A DNA stretch of 21,380 nt from positions 1 to 21,380 of IMG/VR virus record IMGVR_UViG_3300030331_002189; one strand, 5' to 3'. The notes beneath the pieces are model-generated. The model worked only from the letters and a program-made list of their open reading frames with translations, had not been told where the DNA came from and made no database searches. Positions 1 to 7,946 of the stretch are shown here, piece by piece. This DNA comes from a virus. Positions within the stretch are counted from its first letter, which is position 1, and each line of letters starts with the position of its first letter. Made by a program: the position numbers and the translations under genes.

Positions 1-62
1 AATGCGTCCAGCTGATGTTGATATGGCGTAGTTTTAAATCGATAGTCCATATTTTTGTCCAT
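1..62 (-). CDS. N-terminus of a probable SNF2/DEAD-like helicase (partial)
   Basis: Reading the minus strand from an ATG at 62 gives an open frame of 20 residues to the window edge, containing YRFKTTPYQHQLDA. A 'F-x-T-x-P-Y-Q-H-Q' start is typical of phage SNF2-type or DEAD/DEAH helicases, whose N-terminal Q-motif region precedes Walker A. A second in-frame ATG lies at 50. The gene is divergent from the replication operon and has a good promoter just upstream on its own strand (117-144). Function is inferred from a very short segment only, so the identification is tentative; the rest of the gene is outside the window. Confidence 0.5.
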   Translation of the reverse strand, partial: MDKNMDYRFKTTPYQHQLDA

Positions 63-102
63 CCCACCGCCCAATTCTAACTTTATTAATATTTATATAT
101 TT

Positions 103-149
103 CTTTCTTGAAATCTAATATAATGATGTCATATTAATTGTCAAGAAAG
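103..149. promoter_or_regulatory. Divergent regulatory region with minus promoter and 9-bp inverted repeat
   Basis: On the minus strand, TTGACA (139-144) is followed after 16 bp by TATATT (117-122), a good sigma70-type promoter for the helicase gene. CTTTCTTGA (103-111) and TCAAGAAAG (141-149) are a perfect 9-bp inverted repeat that brackets the promoter and overlaps its -35, so it could be an operator. A plus-strand promoter for the gene at 155 must lie here too, but I see no convincing -35/-10 pair for it. Confidence 0.5.
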
Positions 150-154
150 TATTT

Positions 155-502
155 ATGACTGTTTACTGTATACAAGAGCCGCCCGGCACAGCCGACGGTA
201 ATCCAAGATATAACGTGATGAAAGCGTTATCTTTTGGTGATGTAAAATTTTTATTTACAGAACGTGCTCAATTAGTTTATAGTGCAGGTTCGTTAATACA
301 TAAATTAAGAAAGAAACTAGAAAGATTTAACGATGAAGATTTTTTATTACTTGTTGGTGACCCCGCGATCATTGCCGTTGCTTCTGTCGTCGCATCAGAA
401 GTTAATCACGGTAAGTTTAAGTTACTTAAATGGGATCGTATCGCTGGTAAGTATTACCCTTTATCGGTAGACTTATATAATAAGGAGAAAGAAAATGACT
501 GA
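155..502 (+). CDS. Hypothetical phage protein, first gene of replication operon
   Basis: A 115-residue protein starting with MTVYCIQEPPGT. I recognise no domain. The N-terminal part looks like a beta-strand-rich region with an early Cys; the centre (roughly residues 60-85) is a hydrophobic segment, LLLVGDPAIIAVASVVAS, more like a buried helix than a membrane span because polar residues flank it closely. The C-terminus is basic with a Lys/Glu tail. It ends inside the start of the next gene (8-bp overlap), so the two are translated as an operon. A purine-rich AAGAAAG precedes the ATG as a weak ribosome-binding site. Position at the head of the replication operon suggests an early role, but no function is claimed. 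Confidence 0.7.
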   Translation: MTVYCIQEPPGTADGNPRYNVMKALSFGDVKFLFTERAQLVYSAGSLIHKLRKKLERFNDEDFLLLVGDPAIIAVASVVASEVNHGKFKLLKWDRIAGKYYPLSVDLYNKEKEND

Positions 503-1070
503 GATCAATGATATAGATTTCGAACAAGATCAACTGGAGAGAGTGAACGATTCGGGACTCCTCAACATCGCTGATTACTGCCAAAGATTGGTCGATTTAG
601 AGAACGAAGCATCCACCCTCGAAGAACAATTGAAACACATAAAAGAAGAAATGTTAAGTATCAGTAGAGAAAAAATACCTGCTGTTATGGAAGAAAAAAA
701 CTTGACACAGTTAAAATTAAACGATGGTAGCGCAATCGAAGTGAAACCATTTTATGGAATTAGTATACCGTCTATGAAAGATCCCGATGGGAGAGCACAG
801 GCGTATCAATGGCTTCGTGACAATAACCTAGGAGATATTATCAAAAATGAAATATCAGCTAGGTTCGGTCGTAACGAAGACGGAAAGGCATTGGAATTTA
901 CCAAGTTAGCCACCGCAAATGGGTATGAGGTTCAACAGGATTTGTCTGTGAACTCTCAAACTCTAAAAGCAACTCTTCGGGAACTGCACGAAAAAGGTGC
1001 GGATCTACCTCCTGAAGATATTTTTAAAACGTTTGTTGGTAGACAAGCAAAAGTAACAAGGAAAAAATAA
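495..1070 (+). CDS. Hypothetical coiled-coil protein of replication module
   Basis: A 191-residue protein preceded by a strong AAGGAG ribosome-binding site. Residues about 25-60 are rich in Leu, Glu and Lys with heptad spacing (YCQRLVDLENEASTLEEQL), suggesting a coiled coil. The remainder is mixed alpha/beta and ends in a basic tail (RQAKVTRKK). No catalytic motif is visible. It overlaps the gene before it and lies 2 bp before the next gene, so it belongs to a tight operon with the primase, helicase and polymerase genes. In marine phages proteins at this position often accompany a DNA-binding partner; whether that holds here is inference from position only. Confidence 0.7.
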   Translation: MTEINDIDFEQDQLERVNDSGLLNIADYCQRLVDLENEASTLEEQLKHIKEEMLSISREKIPAVMEEKNLTQLKLNDGSAIEVKPFYGISIPSMKDPDGRAQAYQWLRDNNLGDIIKNEISARFGRNEDGKALEFTKLATANGYEVQQDLSVNSQTLKATLRELHEKGADLPPEDIFKTFVGRQAKVTRKK

Positions 1071-1072
1071 CA

Positions 1073-1849
1073 ATGAACAAAGTTCAAAAGAAAACGAACA
1101 ACGCAATTGCATCTGTTGATGAAAGTATGTTTATGGCAGATGCGCAAACACAGAGCGGCCTCGAGAACGTAAGTTCCGCCGATGATCTAGCACTTCCGTT
1201 TTTAAAAGTGTTGAGTCAATTATCTCCTCAGTGTAACAAGACCAGCAATAATTATGTTGAAGGTGCAGAACCTGGCATGATTTACAACACTGTGTCTGGT
1301 ACACTCTTTGATGGAGAACAAGGTATTGATGTAATACCTTGCCACTATAAACGAGAGTTTATAGAGTGGGGTGAGCGTGGTAAAGGCAGCGGTGCTCCTG
1401 TAGCAGTCCATGGTGCTGATTACGATATCAGTCAAGCACCTAGAGACGCTAATTTTCAAAACAGGCTACCGAATGGTAATGTGATTGATGAAACGGCCAA
1501 TCACTATGTTTTGGTTGTTAGTAAGGATGGTTACGAACAAGCTTTGATAACCATGAAAGCTACCCAAAGAAAAGTTTCACGTAAGTGGAACTCCATGATG
1601 CTCGGCATAAAGATGCAAGGCAAAGACGGACCGTTTACACCTCCGTCTTACAGTCACGTCTACAAGCTGAGAACTGTGCCACAGTCTAATGCAAAAGGGA
1701 CTTGGTTCGGTTGGGATGTACAAAAAATTGGTCCTGTGCAGGATCGAGGGACATACGATGCAGCAAAGCTGTTTTCACAAGGTGTTAGTAAGAACACCGT
1801 CAAGGTGTCCCACGAAGAAGAGACGCAGACTACTTCTACATCTTACTAA
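1073..1849 (+). CDS. Hypothetical protein, possible ssDNA-binding or replication accessory protein
   Basis: A 258-residue protein with a predicted beta-rich middle (residues about 70-215: IDVIPCHYKREFIEWGE, HYVLVVSKDGYEQALITM, TWFGWDVQKIGPV) and a Ser/Thr/Glu-rich, acidic, flexible C-terminus. A compact beta-barrel-like core with an acidic tail, encoded immediately before the primase, is the general pattern of phage single-stranded DNA-binding proteins. I cannot see a diagnostic motif, so this is a structural guess and not an identification. The gene is followed directly by a rho-independent terminator (1855-1876), so it ends the first transcription unit of the operon or sits at an attenuation point. 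Confidence 0.65.
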   Translation: MNKVQKKTNNAIASVDESMFMADAQTQSGLENVSSADDLALPFLKVLSQLSPQCNKTSNNYVEGAEPGMIYNTVSGTLFDGEQGIDVIPCHYKREFIEWGERGKGSGAPVAVHGADYDISQAPRDANFQNRLPNGNVIDETANHYVLVVSKDGYEQALITMKATQRKVSRKWNSMMLGIKMQGKDGPFTPPSYSHVYKLRTVPQSNAKGTWFGWDVQKIGPVQDRGTYDAAKLFSQGVSKNTVKVSHEEETQTTSTSY

Positions 1850-1854
1850 AAACT

Positions 1855-1876
1855 GGGCGGCTTCGGCCGCCCTTTT
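1855..1876 (+). terminator. Rho-independent terminator
   Basis: Perfect 7-bp GC stem GGGCGGC (1855-1861) and GCCGCCC (1866-1872) closed by a UUCG tetraloop and followed by TTTT. It starts 5 bp after the stop of the gene at 1073-1849 and precedes the primase start at 1893 with no obvious new promoter, so it probably lowers rather than abolishes transcription into the primase. Confidence 0.9.
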
Positions 1877-1892
1877 AATTTAAAGGGACAGA

Positions 1893-3431
1893 ATGGACGA
1901 GAAATTTAGAGAGATCTTTCGTGGTCTTAACGTGGCGTATGGTAAATTTATACCAGAAGAGACAAGCGACTCCGGTAAACTACAGGGAAAGAATAAAATT
2001 ATTAGAGAACCTGGCGGATTACCAGATCATTTGTGGGAGGATCATCTTAGCGGTAAAACAAGTTTAGGCATAATACCTATCGATGAAAACAATGAGTGTC
2101 GTTGGGGATGCATAGACATAGATAAGTATAATGGATTTGATCACTTACAATTAATTAAAAAGATTCGAGACAAGAAACTACCACTGATTGTTTTTAAATC
2201 AAAAAGTGGTGGTGCTCATGTCTTTATGTTTTTCACTGTCCCTGTGAAAGCGAGTCTCGTACAATCTAGGTTAAAAGAGTTTGCCTCTTTTCTGGGTTGT
2301 GCGGGCTCAGAAATTTTTCCAAAGCAGGTTAAATTATTACTAGACAAAGGTCAGACGGGTAACTATTTAAACTTGCCATACTTTGGTGGGGATGGAAGCA
2401 CACGTTGTGCTTTAGATGATGAAGGCAACCCTTGTAGTTTAGAATCATTCTATTCTATGCATTTGAAATATGCGCAGAACAATGCTGACGTTGAGTATGT
2501 TAGGCAACCTGATCGATTCGCAGACGGCCCACCTTGTCTCAATACTTTGTTTCACAACGGTGTTCCAGAGGGGGGTCGTGATGAAGCAATGACTAACGTT
2601 GCTGTGTTTCTTAAAAAGTCTGGCAAGACAGATTTTTTGTTCGATCTGGGGGCTATCAACAATGAAATGTGTGACCCACCTTTGACACAAGCAGAGGTTG
2701 AAAAAATAGAAAAGTCAGTCAAGAAAAAAGAATATGATTATGCGTGTAACAAAGAACCACTGTGTTCTAACTGCAATCGTAAAGAATGTTTTAGTAGAAA
2801 GTTTGGTAAGGGCGAAACAGATCTTGATGTCGTGCCAACGGGTTTAGAAAAATACGGATCAGAACCTCCGTTATGGTTCTTATCCTTAGATGGCGTAGAC
2901 AAACCGTTAGAGCTGGAGACAGAGGATTTACAAAACCAGATAAGGTTTCAACGAAAATGCATGGAGCAGATTAGCATCATGCCAAAGATTATACCGGTTC
3001 CAAGATGGACAGAAAAAATCGGTGCAATGTTGGGAGGCGCTACGTATACACCAGTCAAGGGTGTCAGCAACACAGAGCAGTTTATAGAATATTTAAAAGA
3101 GTGGTGCACAAACAAAGCTGCTGCAGAAACAAAAGAAGAGATTGCACTAGGTAAACCTTGGCTTAATAGAGAGGCCAATAGGGATCGTAAACATCACTTC
3201 TTACTAAAACATTTGGAGGCTTTTCTACAACGGAAAAAGTTTACTGTTTTTCAGAGAAACAAAATGGTTCGTATACTTGAACAAGAGTTACAGGGCGCAA
3301 AGAAAACGTTACGCATATCTCAGGCAGACGGAGATATATTTTTAAAAGTATGGGTCGTGCCAGAGTTTATTGACGATACAGAGGACATAGAAGTAGCAAC
3401 ACCAGACATGAAAGAAAAGGAGTCTTACTAA
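1893..3431 (+). CDS. Archaeo-eukaryotic-type primase (TOTE-type AEP domain)
   Basis: A 512-residue protein likely to make primers for phage replication. The AEP catalytic signature is visible: WGCIDIDKY with the metal-binding DxD at residues 75-77, and KSGGAH with the catalytic His at 109, followed by GNYLNLPYFGG (156-166), as in the primase domain of the TOTE conflict-system family. Residues about 223-280 (GVPEGGRDEAMTNVAVFLKK) resemble a PriCT-type helical domain. A four-Cys cluster follows (C285, C291, C294, C299), fitting a zinc or iron-sulfur site. The C-terminal 200 residues are not recognised; no helicase motifs are present, and a separate SF1 helicase is encoded downstream. A good AAAGGGA ribosome-binding site supports the start. 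The stop overlaps the next ATG (TAATG). Confidence 0.85.
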   Translation: MDEKFREIFRGLNVAYGKFIPEETSDSGKLQGKNKIIREPGGLPDHLWEDHLSGKTSLGIIPIDENNECRWGCIDIDKYNGFDHLQLIKKIRDKKLPLIVFKSKSGGAHVFMFFTVPVKASLVQSRLKEFASFLGCAGSEIFPKQVKLLLDKGQTGNYLNLPYFGGDGSTRCALDDEGNPCSLESFYSMHLKYAQNNADVEYVRQPDRFADGPPCLNTLFHNGVPEGGRDEAMTNVAVFLKKSGKTDFLFDLGAINNEMCDPPLTQAEVEKIEKSVKKKEYDYACNKEPLCSNCNRKECFSRKFGKGETDLDVVPTGLEKYGSEPPLWFLSLDGVDKPLELETEDLQNQIRFQRKCMEQISIMPKIIPVPRWTEKIGAMLGGATYTPVKGVSNTEQFIEYLKEWCTNKAAAETKEEIALGKPWLNREANRDRKHHFLLKHLEAFLQRKKFTVFQRNKMVRILEQELQGAKKTLRISQADGDIFLKVWVVPEFIDDTEDIEVATPDMKEKESY

Positions 3432-3433
3432 TG
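3407..3433 (+). repeat. 27-bp direct repeat, left copy, flanking HNH gene
   Basis: This stretch ends the primase gene and supplies the AAGGAG ribosome-binding site and TAATG junction. It is repeated at 3762-3788 with one mismatch (A to G). Together the copies bracket the HNH gene and mark its insertion as a duplication of the primase/helicase junction. Confidence 0.95.
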
Positions 3434-3766
3434 CCACCACCAGACAGACAAGCATACAGAGAGAGAACCAAAGAACACATTAAAGCTTACAACAAAGAGT
3501 ATCGTAAGAGACCTCATGTTTTAAAGTACAACAGAGCTTGGAAGGCTTATAGACATAAAAGAGTTAGAATAGCTACTCCTAAATGGTTAACCAAAGAACA
3601 AAGAAAACAAATGCTGCGATGGTATTTAAACAGACCTGAAGGATATCATGTTGATCATATAGTTCCTTTAAATAATCCTATTGTTTGTGGTTTAAATGTG
3701 CCTTGGAATTTTCAGTATTTAACTAAAAAAGAAAACGAAGATAAAGGTAATACTTTTATAGCATGA
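3431..3766 (+). CDS. HNH endonuclease (free-standing, inserted)
   Basis: A 111-residue protein. The N-terminal half is strongly basic with Tyr/Arg-rich helices (residues 1-55), likely DNA-binding. The C-terminal half carries the HNH motif: YHVDHIVPL (about residues 74-82), GLNVPWNFQYLTKKEN, and a final Asn/Lys (NEDKGN), giving the usual D-H, N and N/H metal and catalytic residues. It belongs to the short phage HNH family often found as mobile endonuclease genes. Its start overlaps the primase stop, and 27-bp near-identical repeats lie at each end, so it inserted between primase and helicase while keeping both ribosome-binding sites. Base use is more AT-rich than the primase. Its target site is unknown. 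Confidence 0.9.
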   Translation: MPPPDRQAYRERTKEHIKAYNKEYRKRPHVLKYNRAWKAYRHKRVRIATPKWLTKEQRKQMLRWYLNRPEGYHVDHIVPLNNPIVCGLNVPWNFQYLTKKENEDKGNTFIA

Positions 3767-3788
3767 AAGAGAAGGAGTCTTACTAATG
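3762..3788 (+). repeat. 27-bp direct repeat, right copy, flanking HNH gene
   Basis: It matches 3407-3433 at 26 of 27 positions. It includes the end of the HNH gene and the AAGGAG ribosome-binding site plus ATG of the SF1 helicase. Removing one copy plus the HNH gene would restore a direct primase-helicase TAATG overlap. Confidence 0.95.
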
Positions 3789-5285
3789 GCTAAAGTTATA
3801 AAATTACTAGGACCACCAGGGACTGGAAAAACATCTACCTTGTTGGACTACGTTGAAACAGAGATGGAGACAGTTCCAATAGACAAGATAGGATACTTCT
3901 CTTTTACTCGTAAAGCAGCTAACGAAGCAAGAGATAGGGCCATAGAAAAGTTTAACTTAGACAAGAAAAGTTTTAGATGGTTTTCAACACTGCACTCATG
4001 TGGTTATCATTCGATCGATCAAGAGGGTCGCACCGTTATGGGCAAGCCACACTTCAAATCTTTTTCTGACAAGATCGGTTTGAAGGCACAGCTTGTTGTG
4101 GACACCGAAACAGGTATGTCTGATAATATTTATCTCAACCAGCACAACCTAGCTCGTGCACGTGGCATCTCGTTAGAAGAACATTATAGGAAATACGTAG
4201 ACTCTACGATAGTGGACTGGAAGTTTCTAGAACACTTGTCAACGGCCTACGAAGAGTTCAAACAAGTTAACAGATACATAGACTACACGGACATGTTGTA
4301 CGAGGCAGTGAATGAAAATCTTCTGCCTGTTCTAGACGTGGTGTTCATAGACGAAGCTCAAGATCTGACACCGTTGCAGTGGGCTATGGTGGAGCACTTT
4401 GCATCGACAGCAAAAAGACTGTACCTGGCAGGCGACGACGATCAAGCTATTTACAGATGGCTTGGTGCAGATGTTGAAAGATTTATAGATTATCCTGCAG
4501 AAGAAACAGTTTTGCCTCAGTCTTTTCGAGTGAAGAAAAAGGTGCAAGAGTTTGCACAACAAATTATCGAGGTTACAAAAAATAGAATACACAAAGATTG
4601 GTTGCCGACAGAAGAGGACGGTGTTCTGCGCTATCATCAAAGCATGGAAAGTGTAGACTTATCTTCTGGCAACTGGCTTTTGTTAGGCAGAGATAAATTT
4701 ATCTTAGACAAGCTAGAAGAGGATTGTCGTATGCAAGGTCTATGGTATGAAAAACAAGAAAAGAAAAATATCATAAAACCTATACCACAAAGAATGTTTG
4801 ATGCGATTACAGGGTGGAATGACCTAATGAAAGGTGAGATGATCGATAAAAAAATTATAAAGAAAATTTTCTTTTACAAAAAAGTTTCTAATAAATACGA
4901 AGAAGCATTAGATGTAATGAATGACAAACATCTCTACGATCTTGAAACACTGACATTGTTGTTTGGTCCTTTCAGTGTAGGCGAATGGTCTCAAGCTTTA
5001 GATAAAATTAATTTACAAGATCGTGCGTATTTACTCAGACTAGAAATGAAAGACGAAAATATAAAGAACAAACCAAGAATAAAAATATCAACTATTCATG
5101 CTGCAAAAGGCGGAGAGTGTGATAAGGTGTTGCTTACGACTGACATGAATATAAGAACACATGAATCCTATCAAAAAGATTCGGACGACGAACAACGAGT
5201 ATTCTATGTTGGTGCAACCAGAGCGAAAGAAGAACTACACGTGCTGCTTCCACAAACCACTATGCATTTTAGATTAGCGTTATGA
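3786..5285 (+). CDS. UvrD/PcrA-like superfamily 1 DNA helicase
   Basis: A 499-residue ATP-dependent DNA helicase, probably the replicative or recombination helicase of the phage. Visible SF1A motifs in order: Walker A GPPGTGKT (residues 9-16); motif Ia region SFTRKAANEA (39-48); motif II FIDEAQD (187-193); motif III LAGDDDQAIYRWLGA (214-228); motif IV-like LPQSFR (243-248); motif V STIHAAKGGECDKVLL and motif VI VFYVGATRAKEELHVLL near the C-terminus. At about 500 residues it is shorter than bacterial UvrD (about 700), with reduced 1B/2B insertions. It sits in the same operon as the primase and polymerase and its stop overlaps the next start (ATGA). Confidence 0.93.
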   Translation: MAKVIKLLGPPGTGKTSTLLDYVETEMETVPIDKIGYFSFTRKAANEARDRAIEKFNLDKKSFRWFSTLHSCGYHSIDQEGRTVMGKPHFKSFSDKIGLKAQLVVDTETGMSDNIYLNQHNLARARGISLEEHYRKYVDSTIVDWKFLEHLSTAYEEFKQVNRYIDYTDMLYEAVNENLLPVLDVVFIDEAQDLTPLQWAMVEHFASTAKRLYLAGDDDQAIYRWLGADVERFIDYPAEETVLPQSFRVKKKVQEFAQQIIEVTKNRIHKDWLPTEEDGVLRYHQSMESVDLSSGNWLLLGRDKFILDKLEEDCRMQGLWYEKQEKKNIIKPIPQRMFDAITGWNDLMKGEMIDKKIIKKIFFYKKVSNKYEEALDVMNDKHLYDLETLTLLFGPFSVGEWSQALDKINLQDRAYLLRLEMKDENIKNKPRIKISTIHAAKGGECDKVLLTTDMNIRTHESYQKDSDDEQRVFYVGATRAKEELHVLLPQTTMHFRLAL

Positions 5286-5494
5286 CAGACTATGTAAATC
5301 ATCCTCCTCACTATAAGAAGGGCGACATCGAGTGTATTGATGCAATTAAGTCTTGCCTTGGAGATGGTTTTAAGTTTTACTTGCAGGGCAACGCTATAAA
5401 ATATTTATGGCGCTACGAACATAAAGGAAGAGCACAAGAAGATTTAGACAAAGCAAAATGGTATATTGACAAACTAAAAGAACAGCATGAATAA
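5282..5494 (+). CDS. DUF3310 family protein
   Basis: A 70-residue protein that matches the DUF3310 pattern over its full length: VNHPPHYKKGDIECIDAIKS, then GNAIKYLWRYEHKGRAQEDLDKAKWYI in the C-terminal half. The family is common in phage genomes and is sometimes labelled a nucleotide kinase, a label I do not think is supported by any visible P-loop here. It overlaps the helicase by 4 bp and the polymerase by 8 bp, so it is tightly coupled to the replication operon and likely early expressed. Confidence 0.9.
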   Translation: MTDYVNHPPHYKKGDIECIDAIKSCLGDGFKFYLQGNAIKYLWRYEHKGRAQEDLDKAKWYIDKLKEQHE

Positions 5495-7340
5495 ATTTGT
5501 ATACAACGCGCCCACAGAGTGGACGCCGAAAGAACATTTTCCTGATCTGTCCAAAGAGAAACTTATAGCTATTGACTTAGAAACGTGTGACACACAACTT
5601 ACTACGCACGGCTCTGGTTGGGCAACAAACAATGGTTACGTCACAGGTATCGCTGTGGCCACAGCTAACTGGGAGGGTTACTATCCTATTGCACATAACG
5701 GTGGCAATCTCGATAAAACAAAAGTTCTTGATTGGTTTAAAACTGTTGCGAAACTAGATTGTCCTAAAATTTTTCATAATGCATCGTACGATATAGGGTG
5801 GCTTAAAAGTCTAGGAATAACGGTCAACGGTAAGGTACACGACACCATGATATCGAGTGCTTTGCTAGATGAAAACAGATACTCTTACACACTAAACAGC
5901 TTGGCCAAAGATAAACTTGGTCGAACAAAAAACGAAGATTTGTTGATTGCTGCTGCCAAAGAGTTTGGTGTCGATCCTAAAAAAGAAATGTACAAACTAC
6001 CATCGATGCATGTTGGAGAGTATGCAGAATACGATGCACGGCTAACGTACGATCTATATTTATTAAACAGAGAAGAAATACAAAAGCAAGAGCTAGAAGA
6101 TATCTACGACCTAGAAACTAGACTACAGCCGTGTCTGATCGACATGCGAGCTAATGGTGTCAGAGTTGACCTGGAAAAAGCAGACCTCGCCAAGAAAGAA
6201 CTGTCTGCACGCGAGAAGGAATTAATGTTAGAAATCAAGAAGATATGCGGATTAGACATAGAGATATGGGCTGCTGCATCCATTGCAAAAGCGTTTGACA
6301 AACTCAACATCACGTATCCTAGAACACCAAAAAGTGGTGCGCCTAGTTTTACTAAAAACTTTTTGTCGAGTCACGAACACGAGATTGCACAGAAGATTGT
6401 TGAAGCAAGAGAGATGAACAAAGCCAATACAACGTTTATCGATACAATACTTCGACACCAGCACAAAGGTAGAATACACTCAGAGATTCATCAGATGCGC
6501 AGTGATGACGGCGGCACAGTGACTGGTAGATTTAGTTACAGTAACCCGAACCTACAACAGATACCTGCTAGGAACGATGATATTAAAAAACTGATTCGTA
6601 GTCTATTCATACCAGAAGACGGCACACAGTGGGGCACATTCGATTACTCACAGCAAGAGCCAAGGCTTGTAGTGCACTACGCATACTCTGATGGATTAGA
6701 TGTCAGAGCCATCATGAGTAAATATCAAGAAGGCAAAGCGGACTTTCACACCATGGTTGCAGATATTGCACAAATACCAAGGCCACAGGCCAAGACAATA
6801 AACCTTGGTTTGTTCTACGGCATGGGCAAAGGCAAACTCATGAACGAGTTAGGTATTGAAAAAGAAGAAGCCGATGAAATTTTATCGATCTATCAAAACA
6901 AAGTTCCGTTTGTGAAACAGCTAACCTACAATGTGATGGACAAGTCTGCCGCTCGAGGAGAGATCAAAACACTTCTGGGTAGAAAGTGTCGTTTCCCATT
7001 TTACGAGCCAAGAGAGTTTGGCAAGAAAGGTTTTTACAAAACAAAAGAAGAAGCTATCAAGGCAGAAGGCCACGGTAATTACAAGCGCGCTGGGACATAC
7101 AAAGCATTAAACAAATTAATTCAAGGCTCTGCAGCCGATCAAACAAAAAAAGCAATGGTGGACTTGTACGAACAAGATGGTATCATACCGCATATACAAG
7201 TGCATGACGAATTAAACATATCTGTTGAAAACAAAGGCATGGCACTCAATATAAAAAACAAAATGGAAAACTGTGTGGAACTAAATGTACCGAGCGTTGT
7301 TGATTATGCATTGGCTAAGAATTGGGGAGAAGCGAAATGA
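5487..7340 (+). CDS. polA: Family A DNA polymerase with 3'-5' exonuclease
   Basis: A 617-residue replicative DNA polymerase. The 3'-5' exonuclease domain shows exo I AIDLETCD (D30, E32), exo II FHNASYDIGW (96-105) and exo III YAEYDARLTYDLY (179-191). The polymerase domain shows motif A FDYSQQEPRL (385-394), motif B RPQAKTINLGLFYG (432-445) and motif C VHDE (572-575). There is no 5'-3' exonuclease domain, as usual in phage versions. By motif B alignment, the residue equivalent to E. coli Phe762 is Leu440, the 'Leu762' class reported for many marine phages. Overlaps on both sides place it in the operon with DUF3310 and a zinc-ribbon protein. Confidence 0.97.
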   Translation: MNKFVYNAPTEWTPKEHFPDLSKEKLIAIDLETCDTQLTTHGSGWATNNGYVTGIAVATANWEGYYPIAHNGGNLDKTKVLDWFKTVAKLDCPKIFHNASYDIGWLKSLGITVNGKVHDTMISSALLDENRYSYTLNSLAKDKLGRTKNEDLLIAAAKEFGVDPKKEMYKLPSMHVGEYAEYDARLTYDLYLLNREEIQKQELEDIYDLETRLQPCLIDMRANGVRVDLEKADLAKKELSAREKELMLEIKKICGLDIEIWAAASIAKAFDKLNITYPRTPKSGAPSFTKNFLSSHEHEIAQKIVEAREMNKANTTFIDTILRHQHKGRIHSEIHQMRSDDGGTVTGRFSYSNPNLQQIPARNDDIKKLIRSLFIPEDGTQWGTFDYSQQEPRLVVHYAYSDGLDVRAIMSKYQEGKADFHTMVADIAQIPRPQAKTINLGLFYGMGKGKLMNELGIEKEEADEILSIYQNKVPFVKQLTYNVMDKSAARGEIKTLLGRKCRFPFYEPREFGKKGFYKTKEEAIKAEGHGNYKRAGTYKALNKLIQGSAADQTKKAMVDLYEQDGIIPHIQVHDELNISVENKGMALNIKNKMENCVELNVPSVVDYALAKNWGEAK

Positions 7341-7594
7341 CCGCTGAGGTCATTGATGTTTGCCTATGCCCTGGGTGCAAGCATCTGACAGTGATGAAAC
7401 AGATTAAAGAGGACAAATACTTTTGTAGGTCCTGCAAAAAACAATTCAAACAATACAAAAACGGTAAGCTGATTTACATACCTCTCGGACTAGCTGATGC
7501 TATCGAGCGAACGAAACAAGAACTTATATTTGAGTTTGAATCCGACGACGGTATCGGAGAAGTTGTTTTCGAACCGGAGCTGGACGAAGACTAA
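7337..7594 (+). CDS. Small zinc-ribbon protein
   Basis: An 85-residue protein. CLCPGCKHL and YFCRSCKKQF form two CxxC knuckles about 20 residues apart, a zinc-ribbon fold, followed by a mixed region and an acidic C-terminus (EPELDED). An upstream in-frame start at 7322 would add five residues, but the ATG at 7337 overlaps the polymerase stop (ATGA) and has GGGGAGAAG at the right distance, so I prefer it. Such small zinc ribbons in phages may bind DNA or RNA polymerase; nothing here decides between these. It is the last gene of the operon, and its stop overlaps the stop of the convergent TSCPD gene. Confidence 0.8.
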   Translation: MTAEVIDVCLCPGCKHLTVMKQIKEDKYFCRSCKKQFKQYKNGKLIYIPLGLADAIERTKQELIFEFESDDGIGEVVFEPELDED

Positions 7595-7896
7595 TTTTTA
7601 AAATCTATAGCGTTGAACACCTCACCAATGATAGTCGCTGGTCTGCCATCCGAGTGATAGGTGGCACAAGATTTAAGTTCTTCTAGTGGTACGCCGTGTT
7701 GTAGGGCGACAGATATGATACGACCCATTTCAGTTAATGTGTCGTGACGTTCTGTGCCAACTTTACCGCCACCATTGATCCAAACTTCTTTGACATCTTC
7801 GTCATGAAATGAAGTGGTTAGTCGGTATGGCGTGCCGTTAGAATCTCTAATATCAAACGCATATGCCGGTCTTCTGTTTGTCAATTCTTTTCTCAT
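7591..7896 (-). CDS. TSCPD domain protein (ribonucleotide reductase-associated type)
   Basis: A 101-residue protein. RPAYAFDIRDSNGTPYRLTTSF, EVWINGGGKVGTE, LTEMGRIISVALQHGVPLEEL and YHSDGRPATIIGEVFNAI match the TSCPD domain, usually the C-terminal part of vitamin B12-dependent or related ribonucleotide reductases but also found alone in phages. The catalytic reductase is not in this window. It is the only gene on the minus strand between two plus-strand operons; its stop codon overlaps that of the zinc-ribbon gene (shared CTAA), and its promoter is back to back with that of the next operon. A role in nucleotide supply is inferred from the family. Confidence 0.8.
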   Translation of the reverse strand: MRKELTNRRPAYAFDIRDSNGTPYRLTTSFHDEDVKEVWINGGGKVGTERHDTLTEMGRIISVALQHGVPLEELKSCATYHSDGRPATIIGEVFNAIDFKN

Positions 7897-7918
7897 AGGC
7901 CTGCTTTCTTTTTATATA

Positions 7919-7946
7919 ATAATATCAATATATAGTTGACAGTCAA
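7919..7946 (-). promoter_or_regulatory. Promoter of TSCPD gene
   Basis: Minus-strand TTGACT (7941-7946), 16-bp spacer, TATTAT (7919-7924), about 23 bp before the ATG. Its -35 overlaps the opposite promoter in the palindrome TTGACAGTCAA (7936-7946), so the two promoters compete for or share one binding region. Confidence 0.65.
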
